Source: an uncultured Caryophanales bacterium (GTDB taxonomy: Bacteria > Bacillota_I > Bacilli_A > Izemoplasmatales > Hujiaoplasmataceae). Taken from it: a DNA stretch of 8,474 nt. The stretch lies in assembly GCA_937958685.1 (NCBI GenBank), contig CALGNF010000038.1, positions 1 to 8,474 on the forward strand. Direction: 5' to 3'. The first letter of the stretch is position 1, and each line of letters begins with the position of its first letter. Of this stretch, positions 1 to 6,096 are shown one piece after another. The translations under genes were made by a program, and so were the position numbers. The notes beneath the pieces were generated by a model, which was not told where the DNA came from, did no database searches, and saw only the letters and a list, made by a program, of their open reading frames with translations.

Positions 1-45
1 CCACCGAGATCTACACTCTTTCCCTACACGACGCTCTTCCGATCT
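1..45 (+). other. Illumina P5/TruSeq universal adapter (artefact)
   Basis: These bases match the 3' part of the Illumina P5 and TruSeq read-1 adapter, from CCACCGAGATCTACAC through ACGCTCTTCCGATCT. They are not genomic. The insert begins at base 46. Read on the minus strand, the adapter extends the truncated pyrophosphatase frame with the tell-tale tail EIGRASCRERV, which should be removed from any protein record. Confidence 0.99.
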
Positions 46-460
46 CCTCGACCTGCCGGCCGGGCAGCAGTTCCTTGTAGGTGCGGAAGAACAGCTTGAT
101 CTCCTTGAGCTGCAGTTCCTTGATGTCGCTGATGTCGAAGATATCCGAAAAGCGGGGGTCGGCGTCGACGACGGCGATGATCTTCTCGTCACGCTCGCCG
201 AGGTCGCACATGTCGAGATAGCCGACCACGCGGGCGTCGACGATGCAGCCCGGAAACGTCTGCGTCGTCGCCAGCACGAGGATGTCGAGGGGATCGCCGT
301 CCTCGGCGAGCGTGTCCTCGATGAATCCGTACTCGGCGGGGTAGGTCATCTTCGAATACAGGACCCGATTGAGCTTGATCCGGTTCTTGGCCTTGTCGAC
401 CTCATATTTGTTCTGGGTGCCCATCGGGATCTCGATGACGGCCTCAATGACATTGTCCAT
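46..460 (-). CDS. ppa: Inorganic pyrophosphatase, family I, 3' end missing
   Basis: Soluble family I pyrophosphatase hydrolyses PPi to two phosphates in the cytoplasm and pulls biosynthetic reactions such as aminoacylation forward. The visible 138 residues carry the family signature DGDPLD at 55-59 (preceded by D54), with metal-binding Asp54, Asp56 and Asp59. The other expected active-site residues are also in place: Glu10, Lys18, Arg32, Tyr44 in YPAEYGF, Asp86, Asp91, Lys93 and the Tyr128-Lys129 pair. About 30-40 C-terminal residues of a roughly 175-residue enzyme are lost at the library end. The start at 460 is chosen because AAGGAG lies 10 bases upstream (471-476); an in-frame ATG at 487 has no such site. 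The gene is divergent from the EIIB-like/HPr operon. Bacillus uses an unrelated family II enzyme, so a family I enzyme suggests another Bacillota lineage. Confidence 0.95.
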
Positions 461-526
461 TTTTTGGTTTCTCCTTCCGTGGGTCATCTATGCGTTGGGG
501 TAAGCTTGTTTTTTGCCCCTTGATGG

Positions 527-553
527 TTGACTTATGACAAAATGTGATAGAAT
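527..553 (+). promoter_or_regulatory. Promoter of the EIIB-like/HPr operon
   Basis: TTGACT at 527-532 and an extended -10, TGA-TAGAAT, at 545-553, with a 15-base spacer. The spacer is short, but the TGn extension compensates. Because transcription would begin near 560, the upstream ATG at 534 cannot be the start of the downstream gene. Confidence 0.55.
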
Positions 554-582
554 ATTATATATCGAGGTGGTAGGCATGGACA
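554..582 (-). promoter_or_regulatory. Possible ppa promoter
   Basis: On the minus strand a perfect TATAAT lies at 559-554, with TGTCCA (3 of 6 matches to TTGACA) at 582-577 and a 17-base spacer. This would give a leader of roughly 85 bases before ppa. The -10 box overlaps the -10 region of the opposing EIIB-like promoter. The -35 match is weak, so this is tentative. Confidence 0.35.
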
Positions 583-983
583 TCCTGGTTGTTCGACCGC
601 TGGCGATCGCATCCGCATCGCCTGTTTGGGTGACGATGTCAATCTTCTGGAACATCATGATCGCGCTTGGCGTGATCATAGCCGCGGTCCTCGGCTACTT
701 CCTGTTGCTTCGCAAACAACCGTCGGCGCCGCCCGATTCCCAGAAAACCCGGGAACTGCTCCAGATCCTGGGCGGCAGACAGAACATCCAGCAGGTGGCG
801 CTGGAAGGCACCAGGCTGCGCGTCACCCTGGCTAGCCTCAAAGCTTGCGATTACGCCGATCTCAAGCGCTTCGGCGCCACGGGCATCTTCGTCGCCGGGA
901 AACAAATCAAATTCATCCTCAAGGATGCCACCCCCGAACTGATCAAAGCCATCCAGGAACAACTCAAGGAGGAAGACCGATGA
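576..983 (+). CDS. Membrane-anchored PTS EIIB-like protein lacking the phospho-cysteine
   Basis: This 135-residue protein has one N-terminal membrane segment (about residues 23-45), followed by Arg46-Lys47, which places the C-terminal domain in the cytoplasm. Residues 57-130 resemble the glucose-family PTS EIIB domain: LGG near 65-67, TRLRV at 79-83, then KRFGATGIFVAG near 97-108. In active EIIB proteins the phosphorylated Cys sits two residues before TRLR in a DACITRLR-type motif. Here the segment reads ALEGTRLR, with Glu77 at that position, so phosphate transfer through this site is unlikely. The only Cys is Cys91, elsewhere in the fold. The start at 576 is supported by GAGGTGG five bases upstream and by the promoter covering the earlier ATG. 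It overlaps ptsH by ATGA. I infer a regulatory or scaffolding role near HPr; the exact function is unknown. Confidence 0.75.
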   Translation: MDILVVRPLAIASASPVWVTMSIFWNIMIALGVIIAAVLGYFLLLRKQPSAPPDSQKTRELLQILGGRQNIQQVALEGTRLRVTLASLKACDYADLKRFGATGIFVAGKQIKFILKDATPELIKAIQEQLKEEDR

Positions 984-1243
984 TCGAATACCGATACAAG
1001 ATCGTCTATCCCAACGGACTGCACGCGCGGCCGGCGACCATGCTCGTGAGCAAGGCCAACAGTTACGCCTCCGAGATGGTCATCGAGTGCGATGACCGCC
1101 GCGTCAATCTCAAATCGATCATGGGCGTCCTGTCGCTCGGCATCCCCCACAACAAACCGTTCAAGATCACTTTCAGCGGCGTTGACGAGGAAGCCGCGTT
1201 CCAGGCTGTTTCGCGCGTCATCGGTGAGATCAACGAGATGTGA
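980..1243 (+). CDS. ptsH: Phosphocarrier protein HPr
   Basis: HPr carries phosphate from enzyme I to the EIIA proteins of sugar PTS transporters and, in Bacillota, also signals carbon status when HPr kinase phosphorylates Ser46. The 87-residue product has both sites exactly at the classic positions: His15 in GLHARPAT and Ser46 in LKSIMGVLSLGI. The length matches the family. AAGGAGG at 966-972 lies seven bases before the ATG, inside the end of the upstream gene, and the two genes overlap by four bases, so they are translationally linked. No enzyme I gene follows; a terminator closes the operon right after HPr. This separates it from the usual ptsH-ptsI pair. With both residues intact, I expect a functional HPr, although a second copy elsewhere in the genome cannot be excluded. 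Confidence 0.96.
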   Translation: MIEYRYKIVYPNGLHARPATMLVSKANSYASEMVIECDDRRVNLKSIMGVLSLGIPHNKPFKITFSGVDEEAAFQAVSRVIGEINEM

Positions 1244-1265
1244 GCAAACCCTTTTGGATTTTGGA

Positions 1266-1294
1266 TAAACCGTCGGCTGACGGTTTATTTTTTT
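1266..1294 (+). terminator. Intrinsic terminator of the EIIB-like/ptsH operon
   Basis: A perfect 9-bp stem, TAAACCGTC (1266-1274) with GACGGTTTA (1279-1287), has a GGCT loop and is followed by seven T residues (1288-1294). On the opposite strand no T-run follows the hairpin, so it acts for the plus strand. The trpS stop codon and last two Lys codons lie inside it. Confidence 0.93.
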
Positions 1295-2283
1295 CGTCCG
1301 AGGCCGATCTTCTGCTTGCACTTCTCGAGTTTGCGGAAGGCGACGCTACCGGCCAGTTCGCGACCATGGTCGAGGATCCCGTCCAGCTCCTTGCCGGCGA
1401 AGATCTCCTGGAAGCGGCGTTGGACGGGCATGATCTCGCCGGCGACGAGCTCGGCGAGATCGTCCTTGAACTCCTGGTAACCCTTGCCGCGGTAAGCCTC
1501 GACCAGCGCCTCGATGGGTTTGCCCGTGAGCGAAGCGTAAATCGTAAGCAGATTCGCCACTCCGGGCTGGTTCTCCGGGTCGTAGTTCACGACTCCCAAG
1601 GAATCGGTGACGGCGGAGCGGATCTTGCGTTTGATCGTTGACTCCTCGTCGAGCAGGGAGATGTAACCCTTGTCGGAAGCATCGGACTTGCTCATTTTCT
1701 TCAGGGGATTCTGCAGATCCATGATCCGGGCGCCGACCTTCGGGATCAGCGGCTCGGGGACTTGGAAGAATTCACCGTAGCGATTGTTGAAGCGGACGGC
1801 GATGTCGCGGGTGAGCTCGAGATGCTGCTTCTGGTCCTCGCCCACGGGGACATAGTCCGCATCGTACAACAGGATGTCGGCGGCCATCAGGGCCGGATAG
1901 GTGAACAAAGACGCGCTGATGCCCGTCGTCTGTTTCTTGCTTTTGTCCTTGAACTGCGTCATCCGCTCGAGTTCGCCGATGTAGGTGTGGCACTGCAAAA
2001 GATAGCCGAGTTCGGCGTGTTCCTTGATCTCGGACTGGATGAAGAGCACCGTGCGGTCCCGTTCCAGTCCGGCTGCGAGATACATCGCTGCCACCTGGCG
2101 GATCCTTTTTCTGAGGTCGGCGGGATTCTGTTCGGTCGTGATCGCGTGCAGATCGGCGACGAAGAGAAAGAACTCCGCTTCGCTTTGGGCTCTCTGCAGT
2201 TCAACGAACTGCCTGATCGCACCGATGTAGTTACCAAGAGTAAGGGTGCCCGAGGGCTGGATGCCTGAGAGAATGCGTTTCAT
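1285..2283 (-). CDS. trpS: Tryptophanyl-tRNA synthetase
   Basis: Charges tRNA-Trp with tryptophan using ATP; class I synthetase in the cytoplasm. The 332-residue length is typical. The N-terminus GIQPSGTLTLGNYIGA (7-22) holds the HIGH-type signature as TLGN, and KMSKS is at 196-200. The ATG at 2283 has AGGAGGT five bases upstream (2295-2289). The gene is preceded by a T-box leader with a UGG specifier, so its expression should rise when uncharged tRNA-Trp accumulates. Its 3' end converges on the ptsH terminator: the final codons AAA-AAA-TAA are the complement of that terminator's T-run and stem. I see no T-run terminator for trpS itself on the minus strand. The PPi produced by this enzyme is the substrate of the nearby ppa product. 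Confidence 0.99.
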   Translation of the reverse strand: MKRILSGIQPSGTLTLGNYIGAIRQFVELQRAQSEAEFFLFVADLHAITTEQNPADLRKRIRQVAAMYLAAGLERDRTVLFIQSEIKEHAELGYLLQCHTYIGELERMTQFKDKSKKQTTGISASLFTYPALMAADILLYDADYVPVGEDQKQHLELTRDIAVRFNNRYGEFFQVPEPLIPKVGARIMDLQNPLKKMSKSDASDKGYISLLDEESTIKRKIRSAVTDSLGVVNYDPENQPGVANLLTIYASLTGKPIEALVEAYRGKGYQEFKDDLAELVAGEIMPVQRRFQEIFAGKELDGILDHGRELAGSVAFRKLEKCKQKIGLGRKK

Positions 2284-2300
2284 GATTGACCTCCTAGAAG

Positions 2301-2330
2301 AGAAAAATCGCCCTGTAGAAAGGACGATTT
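2301..2330 (-). terminator. T-box regulated terminator upstream of trpS
   Basis: On the minus strand AAATCGTCCT (2330-2321) pairs with AGGGCGATTT (2314-2305), a 10-bp stem with one G-T pair and a 6-base loop, followed by a T-rich tail. The 5' arm can instead pair with the T-box segment (TCGT with GCGA and CCTT with AAGG), giving the classic antiterminator with the TGGCACC bulge. The stretch is also the first terminator met by transcripts reading through from pepF. Confidence 0.93.
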
Positions 2331-2506
2331 GTTCGCGGTGCCACCTTTGTTCCGGATCAGCGATCCGGCACTTGATCCCTTAACGCGGGAAACGGATGCG
2401 GTTAACATCACTCCTTGGTCCATTCGGCCCCGGCCATCGCTTGTTTCCACCGACCACAAGCTCTCTGTGAATGGTGAGGGGGATTACTCGTCCAAGTCAT
2501 CGTTTT
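2301..2506 (-). promoter_or_regulatory. T-box riboswitch leader, Trp-specific
   Basis: Senses the charging state of tRNA-Trp and controls trpS by antitermination. Seen on the minus strand in order: Stem I base (CTTGG pairing with CCAAG), the AGTA loop E-type motif, AGAGAG at 2466-2461 followed by the GGTGGAAAC distal element, and the specifier region GAA-TGG-ACC with the UGG codon at 2422-2420. A Stem II region (TTAAC..GC with GCGTTAA) with a possible pseudoknot follows. Next is a hairpin CCGGATC/GATCCGG (2368-2352) as Stem III, then the T-box core AGGTGGCACCGCG at 2346-2334, and finally the terminator. The UGG specifier agrees with the downstream synthetase. The 5' boundary is inferred from the -10 box and is approximate. 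Confidence 0.95.
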
Positions 2507-2510
2507 ACCC

Positions 2511-2539
2511 ATTATAACACTACTTTTGTTGTAATACAA
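2511..2539 (-). promoter_or_regulatory. trpS/T-box promoter inside the 3' end of pepF
   Basis: Minus strand: extended -10 TGT-TATAAT at 2519-2511, with TTGTAT (weak, 3 of 6) at 2539-2534 and a 17-base spacer. The pepF stop codon TAG (2522-2520) lies within the spacer, so the promoter is built partly from pepF codons. Confidence 0.65.
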
Positions 2540-4286
2540 CCTCTAATTGATCGACGAGTTCGCCCATGCGGTTGACCACCGCCAGAAATGCGTCCTCGTT
2601 CGTGAGATCGACGCCGGCCTTGATCAGCTGCTTGACGGGAAAGTCGCTGCCGCCGGACTGCAACAGACCCTGGTAGCGCTCGAAAGCGCCTTCCGCACCG
2701 TGCTTGACGTCCTCGTACAGTTTGAGGGAAGCCGCGAAGCTTGTCGAGTACTGGTAGACATAAAACGGCGTGTAGAAGAAATGGGGGATGTAAGCCCAGA
2801 CATATTGCTTGAATTCTTCCTTGACGATGTCGAGATCATAGAATTCTTTGTAGAGGTCGATCATGATCTTCGAGAGATTGTCGGCGGTGATCGGCGTGCC
2901 GTTTTCGATCAACTTGTGGGCCTCATCCTCGTAGATGGCGAACAAGGTCTGGCGATAGAAGGTGGATAAGATGTCGTCGATCGCCCGCTGCAGGAGCATG
3001 ATCTTCTCCTCACGGGTGGCGTTGCTGCCCTCGATGATGTCATCGAGCAGGTTGTGTTCGTTGAAGGTCGAGGCGACCTCGGCGACGAAGATCGTGTAAT
3101 CCTGCAGGGTCGCGGGTTGCTTTTCCGCCGCATAGAGCGAGTGCAGGGAGTGGCCGGCCTCATGGGCGAGGGTGAAGACATCGGCGAGCGTCTGGGAATA
3201 GTTGAGCAGGATGAAGGGATGCAGATCGGGCATCGAGGAGGAATAAGCGCCGGTCCGTTTGCCGGGAGCCTCATAAACATCGACGAAGCCTTCGGCGATC
3301 GCGCTGGCGGCTTTTTCCTGGAATGCTTTTGGCAATTTCCGGATCGATTTCAAGAACATCTCCTTGGCTTCCTTGAACTCATATTCCTTGTTGGACTTGG
3401 CGAGTTCGAGGAAACGGTCATAGGTGTGGTAGGTTTCCAGACCCAAGGCTTCCTGGCGCAATTTGAGGTACTTCTTGATGGGGGCGGTGTTATTTCTGGC
3501 AACCTTGCAGAGGGAATGGTAGACCGAAGTCGGGATCTGGTTGTCGAACAGGTAGCTTTCGAGGCAAGTATCGTACTTGCGGGCTTTCATCAGGGCCAGG
3601 TCGGCTTCGAGCACGGTCTTGTAAATGTTGGCGTAGGTGTGCTTGTGGACCTCGTAATAGGAAAAGACGGCCTCGAAGATGTCCTTGCGCTCGGAGGCCG
3701 AAGCGCTCTTCTGGATATAGGCGCGATAGTTGGCGTTGCTGATCTGGACGATCTCGCCCGAGTCGAGCATCACGTCCTGATTCTCGATGTCGGCGACGCT
3801 CAAGGAACTATATAGTTCCCTTCCGGAGCGCGTCAGACGGTTGAAATTGGCGATCAGGGCTTCCGATCTGTCATCCAGGATGTGTTCCTGCCTGAGGAAC
3901 AGTTTTTCGAAGTTGAAACGGAACTCGGCGAGTTCGGGATGCTTGTCGACAACGGCCATGACGAACTCCTTGCCGAGCGAGATCAGCTCCGGCTCCTCGA
4001 AGGACGTCGCTTCCTGCAGTTTCGCGTAAGCGATCTGCACTAGCTGCAGGCGGCTGGCATTGACGGTGTCTTTCTTGTTGAGGTCGCTTAGGAGCGAGGC
4101 ATATTGATAGACGCGCAAGCCGGTCTTCTGAAATGCCTTTTGCAAGGCGTAATATTCCCGGAAACTGGCCTCATCGTGAAGTTTGCCTTTGTAAGACGCC
4201 AATTTGTCGATGAGCGCCAACGTGTCCTTATAGGCTTGCTCGTAGGCTTCGAGTGTGGGGAACAGGTATGTCAGATCCCATTTCAT
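2520..4286 (-). CDS. pepF: Oligoendopeptidase F, M3B family metallopeptidase
   Basis: Cytoplasmic zinc peptidase that cleaves short oligopeptides, typically about 7-17 residues, within their chain. The 588-residue product has the normal family length. The zinc site is HEAGH at 375-379, with Glu376 as catalytic base and Glu403 in AEVAST as the probable third ligand. The C-terminal segment HFFYTPFYVYQYSTSF is the substrate-binding motif typical of PepF. There is no signal peptide. The ATG at 4286 follows AAGGAGG (4303-4297) by ten bases. It has its own promoter, back-to-back with spx. No terminator separates it from trpS: its stop is in the spacer of the trpS promoter, so read-through transcripts would meet the Trp T-box. 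I infer a role in recycling peptides to amino acids together with the aminopeptidase at 6797. Confidence 0.97.
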   Translation of the reverse strand: MKWDLTYLFPTLEAYEQAYKDTLALIDKLASYKGKLHDEASFREYYALQKAFQKTGLRVYQYASLLSDLNKKDTVNASRLQLVQIAYAKLQEATSFEEPELISLGKEFVMAVVDKHPELAEFRFNFEKLFLRQEHILDDRSEALIANFNRLTRSGRELYSSLSVADIENQDVMLDSGEIVQISNANYRAYIQKSASASERKDIFEAVFSYYEVHKHTYANIYKTVLEADLALMKARKYDTCLESYLFDNQIPTSVYHSLCKVARNNTAPIKKYLKLRQEALGLETYHTYDRFLELAKSNKEYEFKEAKEMFLKSIRKLPKAFQEKAASAIAEGFVDVYEAPGKRTGAYSSSMPDLHPFILLNYSQTLADVFTLAHEAGHSLHSLYAAEKQPATLQDYTIFVAEVASTFNEHNLLDDIIEGSNATREEKIMLLQRAIDDILSTFYRQTLFAIYEDEAHKLIENGTPITADNLSKIMIDLYKEFYDLDIVKEEFKQYVWAYIPHFFYTPFYVYQYSTSFAASLKLYEDVKHGAEGAFERYQGLLQSGGSDFPVKQLIKAGVDLTNEDAFLAVVNRMGELVDQLEVVLQQK

Positions 4287-4318
4287 GGTAGTGAATCCTC
4301 CTTGTGACTGATAAGAAT

Positions 4319-4346
4319 ATTATACCATCTTCTGAAAAACCGTTAA
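4319..4346 (-). promoter_or_regulatory. pepF promoter, divergent from spx
   Basis: Minus strand: extended -10 TGG-TATAAT at 4327-4319, with TTAACG at 4346-4341 and a 16-base spacer. The -35 uses the same GTTAAC palindrome (4342-4347) as the opposing spx promoter. Confidence 0.75.
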
Positions 4347-4372
4347 CAAAAAAAACACATCCGTGTTATAAT
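4343..4372 (+). promoter_or_regulatory. spx promoter
   Basis: TTAACA at 4343-4348 (5 of 6 matches) and extended -10 TGT-TATAAT at 4364-4372, 18-base spacer. The ten bases GTGTTATAAT are identical to the trpS promoter. An inverted repeat AACAC-N4-GTGTT (4354-4367) fills the spacer and could be an operator. Transcription would start near 4379, which rules out the ATG at 4375 as the spx start. Confidence 0.8.
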
Positions 4373-4398
4373 ATATGGGCGAAAGCGAGGTTTGGACC

Positions 4399-4854
4399 GT
4401 GATTACTCTATATACCAGCTCCAGTTGCTCCTCCTGCCGCAAGGCCAAGAAGTGGCTCGAGGAAAACAACATCCCCTTCAAAGAGAAGAATATCGTCGGC
4501 ATCCGCCTGACCCGCGATGACATCATCAAGATGTTGAAGTATTCGGAAAACGGCTTCGAAGACATCATTTCCACCCGTTCCAAAGTGTTCAAGGACAACA
4601 ATCTCGACACCGAGGAGATGCGGTTCGGCGAACTCGCCGATTTCATCATCGACAACCCGACGATCCTCAAGCGGCCGATCATCATCAACGACAAGATCAT
4701 GCAGACGGGTTACAATGAGGATGAGATCCGCGCCTTCATCCCCCGGCGGTTCCGCGACGAGATCATGTGCGCCGAATGCACGGAGAACTGCGAGTACAAG
4801 AACTGCGTGCGCCTGGCGATGCAAAACGAAAAACAACGGCTGGTCCTCAAATGA
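4399..4854 (+). CDS. spx: Spx-type redox regulator with a C-terminal cysteine cluster
   Basis: Spx is an ArsC-fold protein that binds the RNA polymerase alpha C-terminal domain and reprograms transcription under thiol stress. The 151 residues begin ITLYTSSSCSSC, with the redox switch Cys10-x-x-Cys13. Gly52 and Arg60 in ISTRSK, known polymerase-contact positions, and Arg92 in KRPIII are conserved, as is TGYNEDEIRAFIPR. I choose the GTG start at 4399: GCGAGG lies eight bases before it, the protein then starts like other Spx proteins, and the earlier ATG at 4375 falls at the promoter start point. The product is about 20 residues longer than Bacillus Spx (131); the tail has Cys124, Cys127, Cys131 and Cys136 (CxxC-x3-C-x4-C). 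It may bind a metal or act as a second thiol sensor, which is inference. It is monocistronic, followed at once by a terminator. Confidence 0.93.
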   Translation: MITLYTSSSCSSCRKAKKWLEENNIPFKEKNIVGIRLTRDDIIKMLKYSENGFEDIISTRSKVFKDNNLDTEEMRFGELADFIIDNPTILKRPIIINDKIMQTGYNEDEIRAFIPRRFRDEIMCAECTENCEYKNCVRLAMQNEKQRLVLK

Positions 4855-4855
4855 G

Positions 4856-4888
4856 AAACGTTCTTTCCCCCGAAAGAACGTTTTTTTT
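4856..4888 (+). terminator. spx terminator
   Basis: A perfect 12-bp stem AAACGTTCTTTC (4856-4867) with GAAAGAACGTTT (4872-4883), CCCC loop, in a run of eight T residues (4881-4888). It begins two bases after the spx stop codon. Confidence 0.96.
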
Positions 4889-5035
4889 GCGTGGTTTGCT
4901 TCTAGGAGACAAACTTGTCAAAGGCGTCGTCGTCTTCCGACCTGAAAGCGTTTTAATGAAGCGGATGGTTGTTTTTTTTCGGAAAATAAGGTAATATATT
5001 GATGTGTGAAAAAACGAAATTTGGAGGATAATATA
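4889..5035 (+). promoter_or_regulatory. gap upstream region and likely promoter
   Basis: A probable promoter is TTGTTT (4969-4974) and TAATAT (4992-4997) with a 17-base spacer. GGAGG at 5023-5027 is eight bases before the gap ATG. Further upstream is a near-palindrome GACAA-AC-TTGTC (4908-4919), which could be an operator but has no second copy here. I see no convincing gene or RNA in 4920-4965. Confidence 0.55.
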
Positions 5036-6046
5036 ATGGCAGTAAAAGTAGCAATCAACGGTTTTGGCAGGATCGGCCGGCTCGCGTTCCGCATCATGTT
5101 CGGCAACCCGGACTTCCAGATCGTCGCGATCAACGATCTCACCGACGCCAGGCAACTGGCATACCTGTTGCGGTATGACTCTTCGCAGGGACGCTACCAC
5201 CGCGAAGTCGGTTACGAAGGCAGCGACATCGTCGTCGAAGGCGTCAAGATTCCCGTCTATGCGGTCAAGAATCCCGCGGAGATCCCCTGGAAACAACACA
5301 ACGTCGACGTCGTGCTCGAATGCACAGGCCTCTTCACCTCGAGAGACAAGGCGTCATTGCATCTGGAAGCCGGCGCGAAGAAAGTCATCATCAGCGCGCC
5401 CGCCAAGGAAAAGGACATACCCACCGTCGTTTACGGCGTCAACGAAAACTCGCTTTCCGGAGCGGAGACGATCATCTCCGCGGCATCCTGCACCACCAAC
5501 TGTCTGGCTCCGATCGCCAAGATCATGAATGACAACTTCGGCATCGTCAGAGGCTTCATGACGACGGTCCATGCGTACACCAACGACCAGGCGACCTTGG
5601 ACATCCCCCATCCGAAGGGAATCGACACCAGAAGAGGCCGCGCTGCCGCCGCCAACATCGTGCCGACCACGACCGGCGCCGCCAAAGCGGTTTCCCTCGT
5701 TCTGCCGGCGCTCAAAGGCAAACTCGACGGCATCGCGCTCAGGGTTCCCGTCATCACCGGTTCGGTCGTCGACCTCGTCTTCGAGCCAGCCAAGCCCGTA
5801 ACCGTCGAAGCGGTCAACCTGGCCGTCAAGAACGCGGCCTCCGAGATCGTCGGCTACACCGAGGATCCGATCGTCTCGAGCGACGTCATCGGCTCCAGTT
5901 TCGCCACGCTTTTCGATGCGCAGAGCACCACGGTCCTCGAGGCTGAGGGCAAACAACTTGTCAAGGTCATCTCCTGGTACGACAACGAGTACGGTTTCAC
6001 CGTCCAGATGATCCGGACGCTGAAACATTTCGCCACACTGATCTAA
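5036..6046 (+). CDS. gap: Glyceraldehyde-3-phosphate dehydrogenase, NAD-dependent
   Basis: Central glycolytic enzyme that oxidises and phosphorylates glyceraldehyde 3-phosphate to 1,3-bisphosphoglycerate, reducing NAD. The 336 residues match the usual length. The Rossmann motif INGFGRIGR is at 7-15; Asp34 in AINDL favours NAD over NADP. The catalytic centre SAASCTTNC gives Cys152, with His179 in MTTVHAYT as its partner, and SWYDNEYGF near the C-terminus is canonical. The ATG at 5036 has GGAGG eight bases upstream; an in-frame GTG at 5006 lies too close to the promoter and adds a non-conserved leader. It stands alone: no cggR, pgk or tpi adjoins it, and terminators lie on both sides, so it is a single-gene unit. 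I expect a glycolytic rather than gluconeogenic enzyme, but the paralogue class cannot be settled from this alone. Confidence 0.98.
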   Translation: MAVKVAINGFGRIGRLAFRIMFGNPDFQIVAINDLTDARQLAYLLRYDSSQGRYHREVGYEGSDIVVEGVKIPVYAVKNPAEIPWKQHNVDVVLECTGLFTSRDKASLHLEAGAKKVIISAPAKEKDIPTVVYGVNENSLSGAETIISAASCTTNCLAPIAKIMNDNFGIVRGFMTTVHAYTNDQATLDIPHPKGIDTRRGRAAAANIVPTTTGAAKAVSLVLPALKGKLDGIALRVPVITGSVVDLVFEPAKPVTVEAVNLAVKNAASEIVGYTEDPIVSSDVIGSSFATLFDAQSTTVLEAEGKQLVKVISWYDNEYGFTVQMIRTLKHFATLI

Positions 6047-6054
6047 AGAACAAG

Positions 6055-6076
6055 GCATCCTTCGGGATGCTTTTTT
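6055..6076 (+). terminator. gap terminator with UUCG tetraloop
   Basis: GCATCC (6055-6060) and GGATGC (6065-6070) enclose a TTCG loop, the very stable C(UUCG)G tetraloop, followed by six T residues (6071-6076). Flanking AAG can extend the stem into the T-run. Confidence 0.94.
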
Positions 6077-6096
6077 CCTATTAAGGAGGCTCTTGC

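Noticed and set aside
534..575. Upstream ATG for the EIIB-like gene adding 14 residues
   Set aside because: It overlaps the promoter spacer and -10 box; ATG 576 has a good ribosome site.
2329..2517. Small plus-strand frame of 62 codons between trpS and pepF
   Set aside because: It is the complement of the T-box leader, which fully explains the conservation and structure here.
3054..3815. Open frame of 253 codons on the plus strand inside pepF
   Set aside because: Antisense shadow of pepF with no recognisable motif; pepF itself is unambiguous.
4375..4398. Upstream ATG for spx adding eight residues
   Set aside because: It lies three bases after the -10 box, at the transcription start, and has no ribosome site; GTG at 4399 fits better.
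5006..5035. GTG start extending GAPDH by ten residues
   Set aside because: No ribosome site, very close to the -10 box, and the extra residues are absent from the GAPDH family start.
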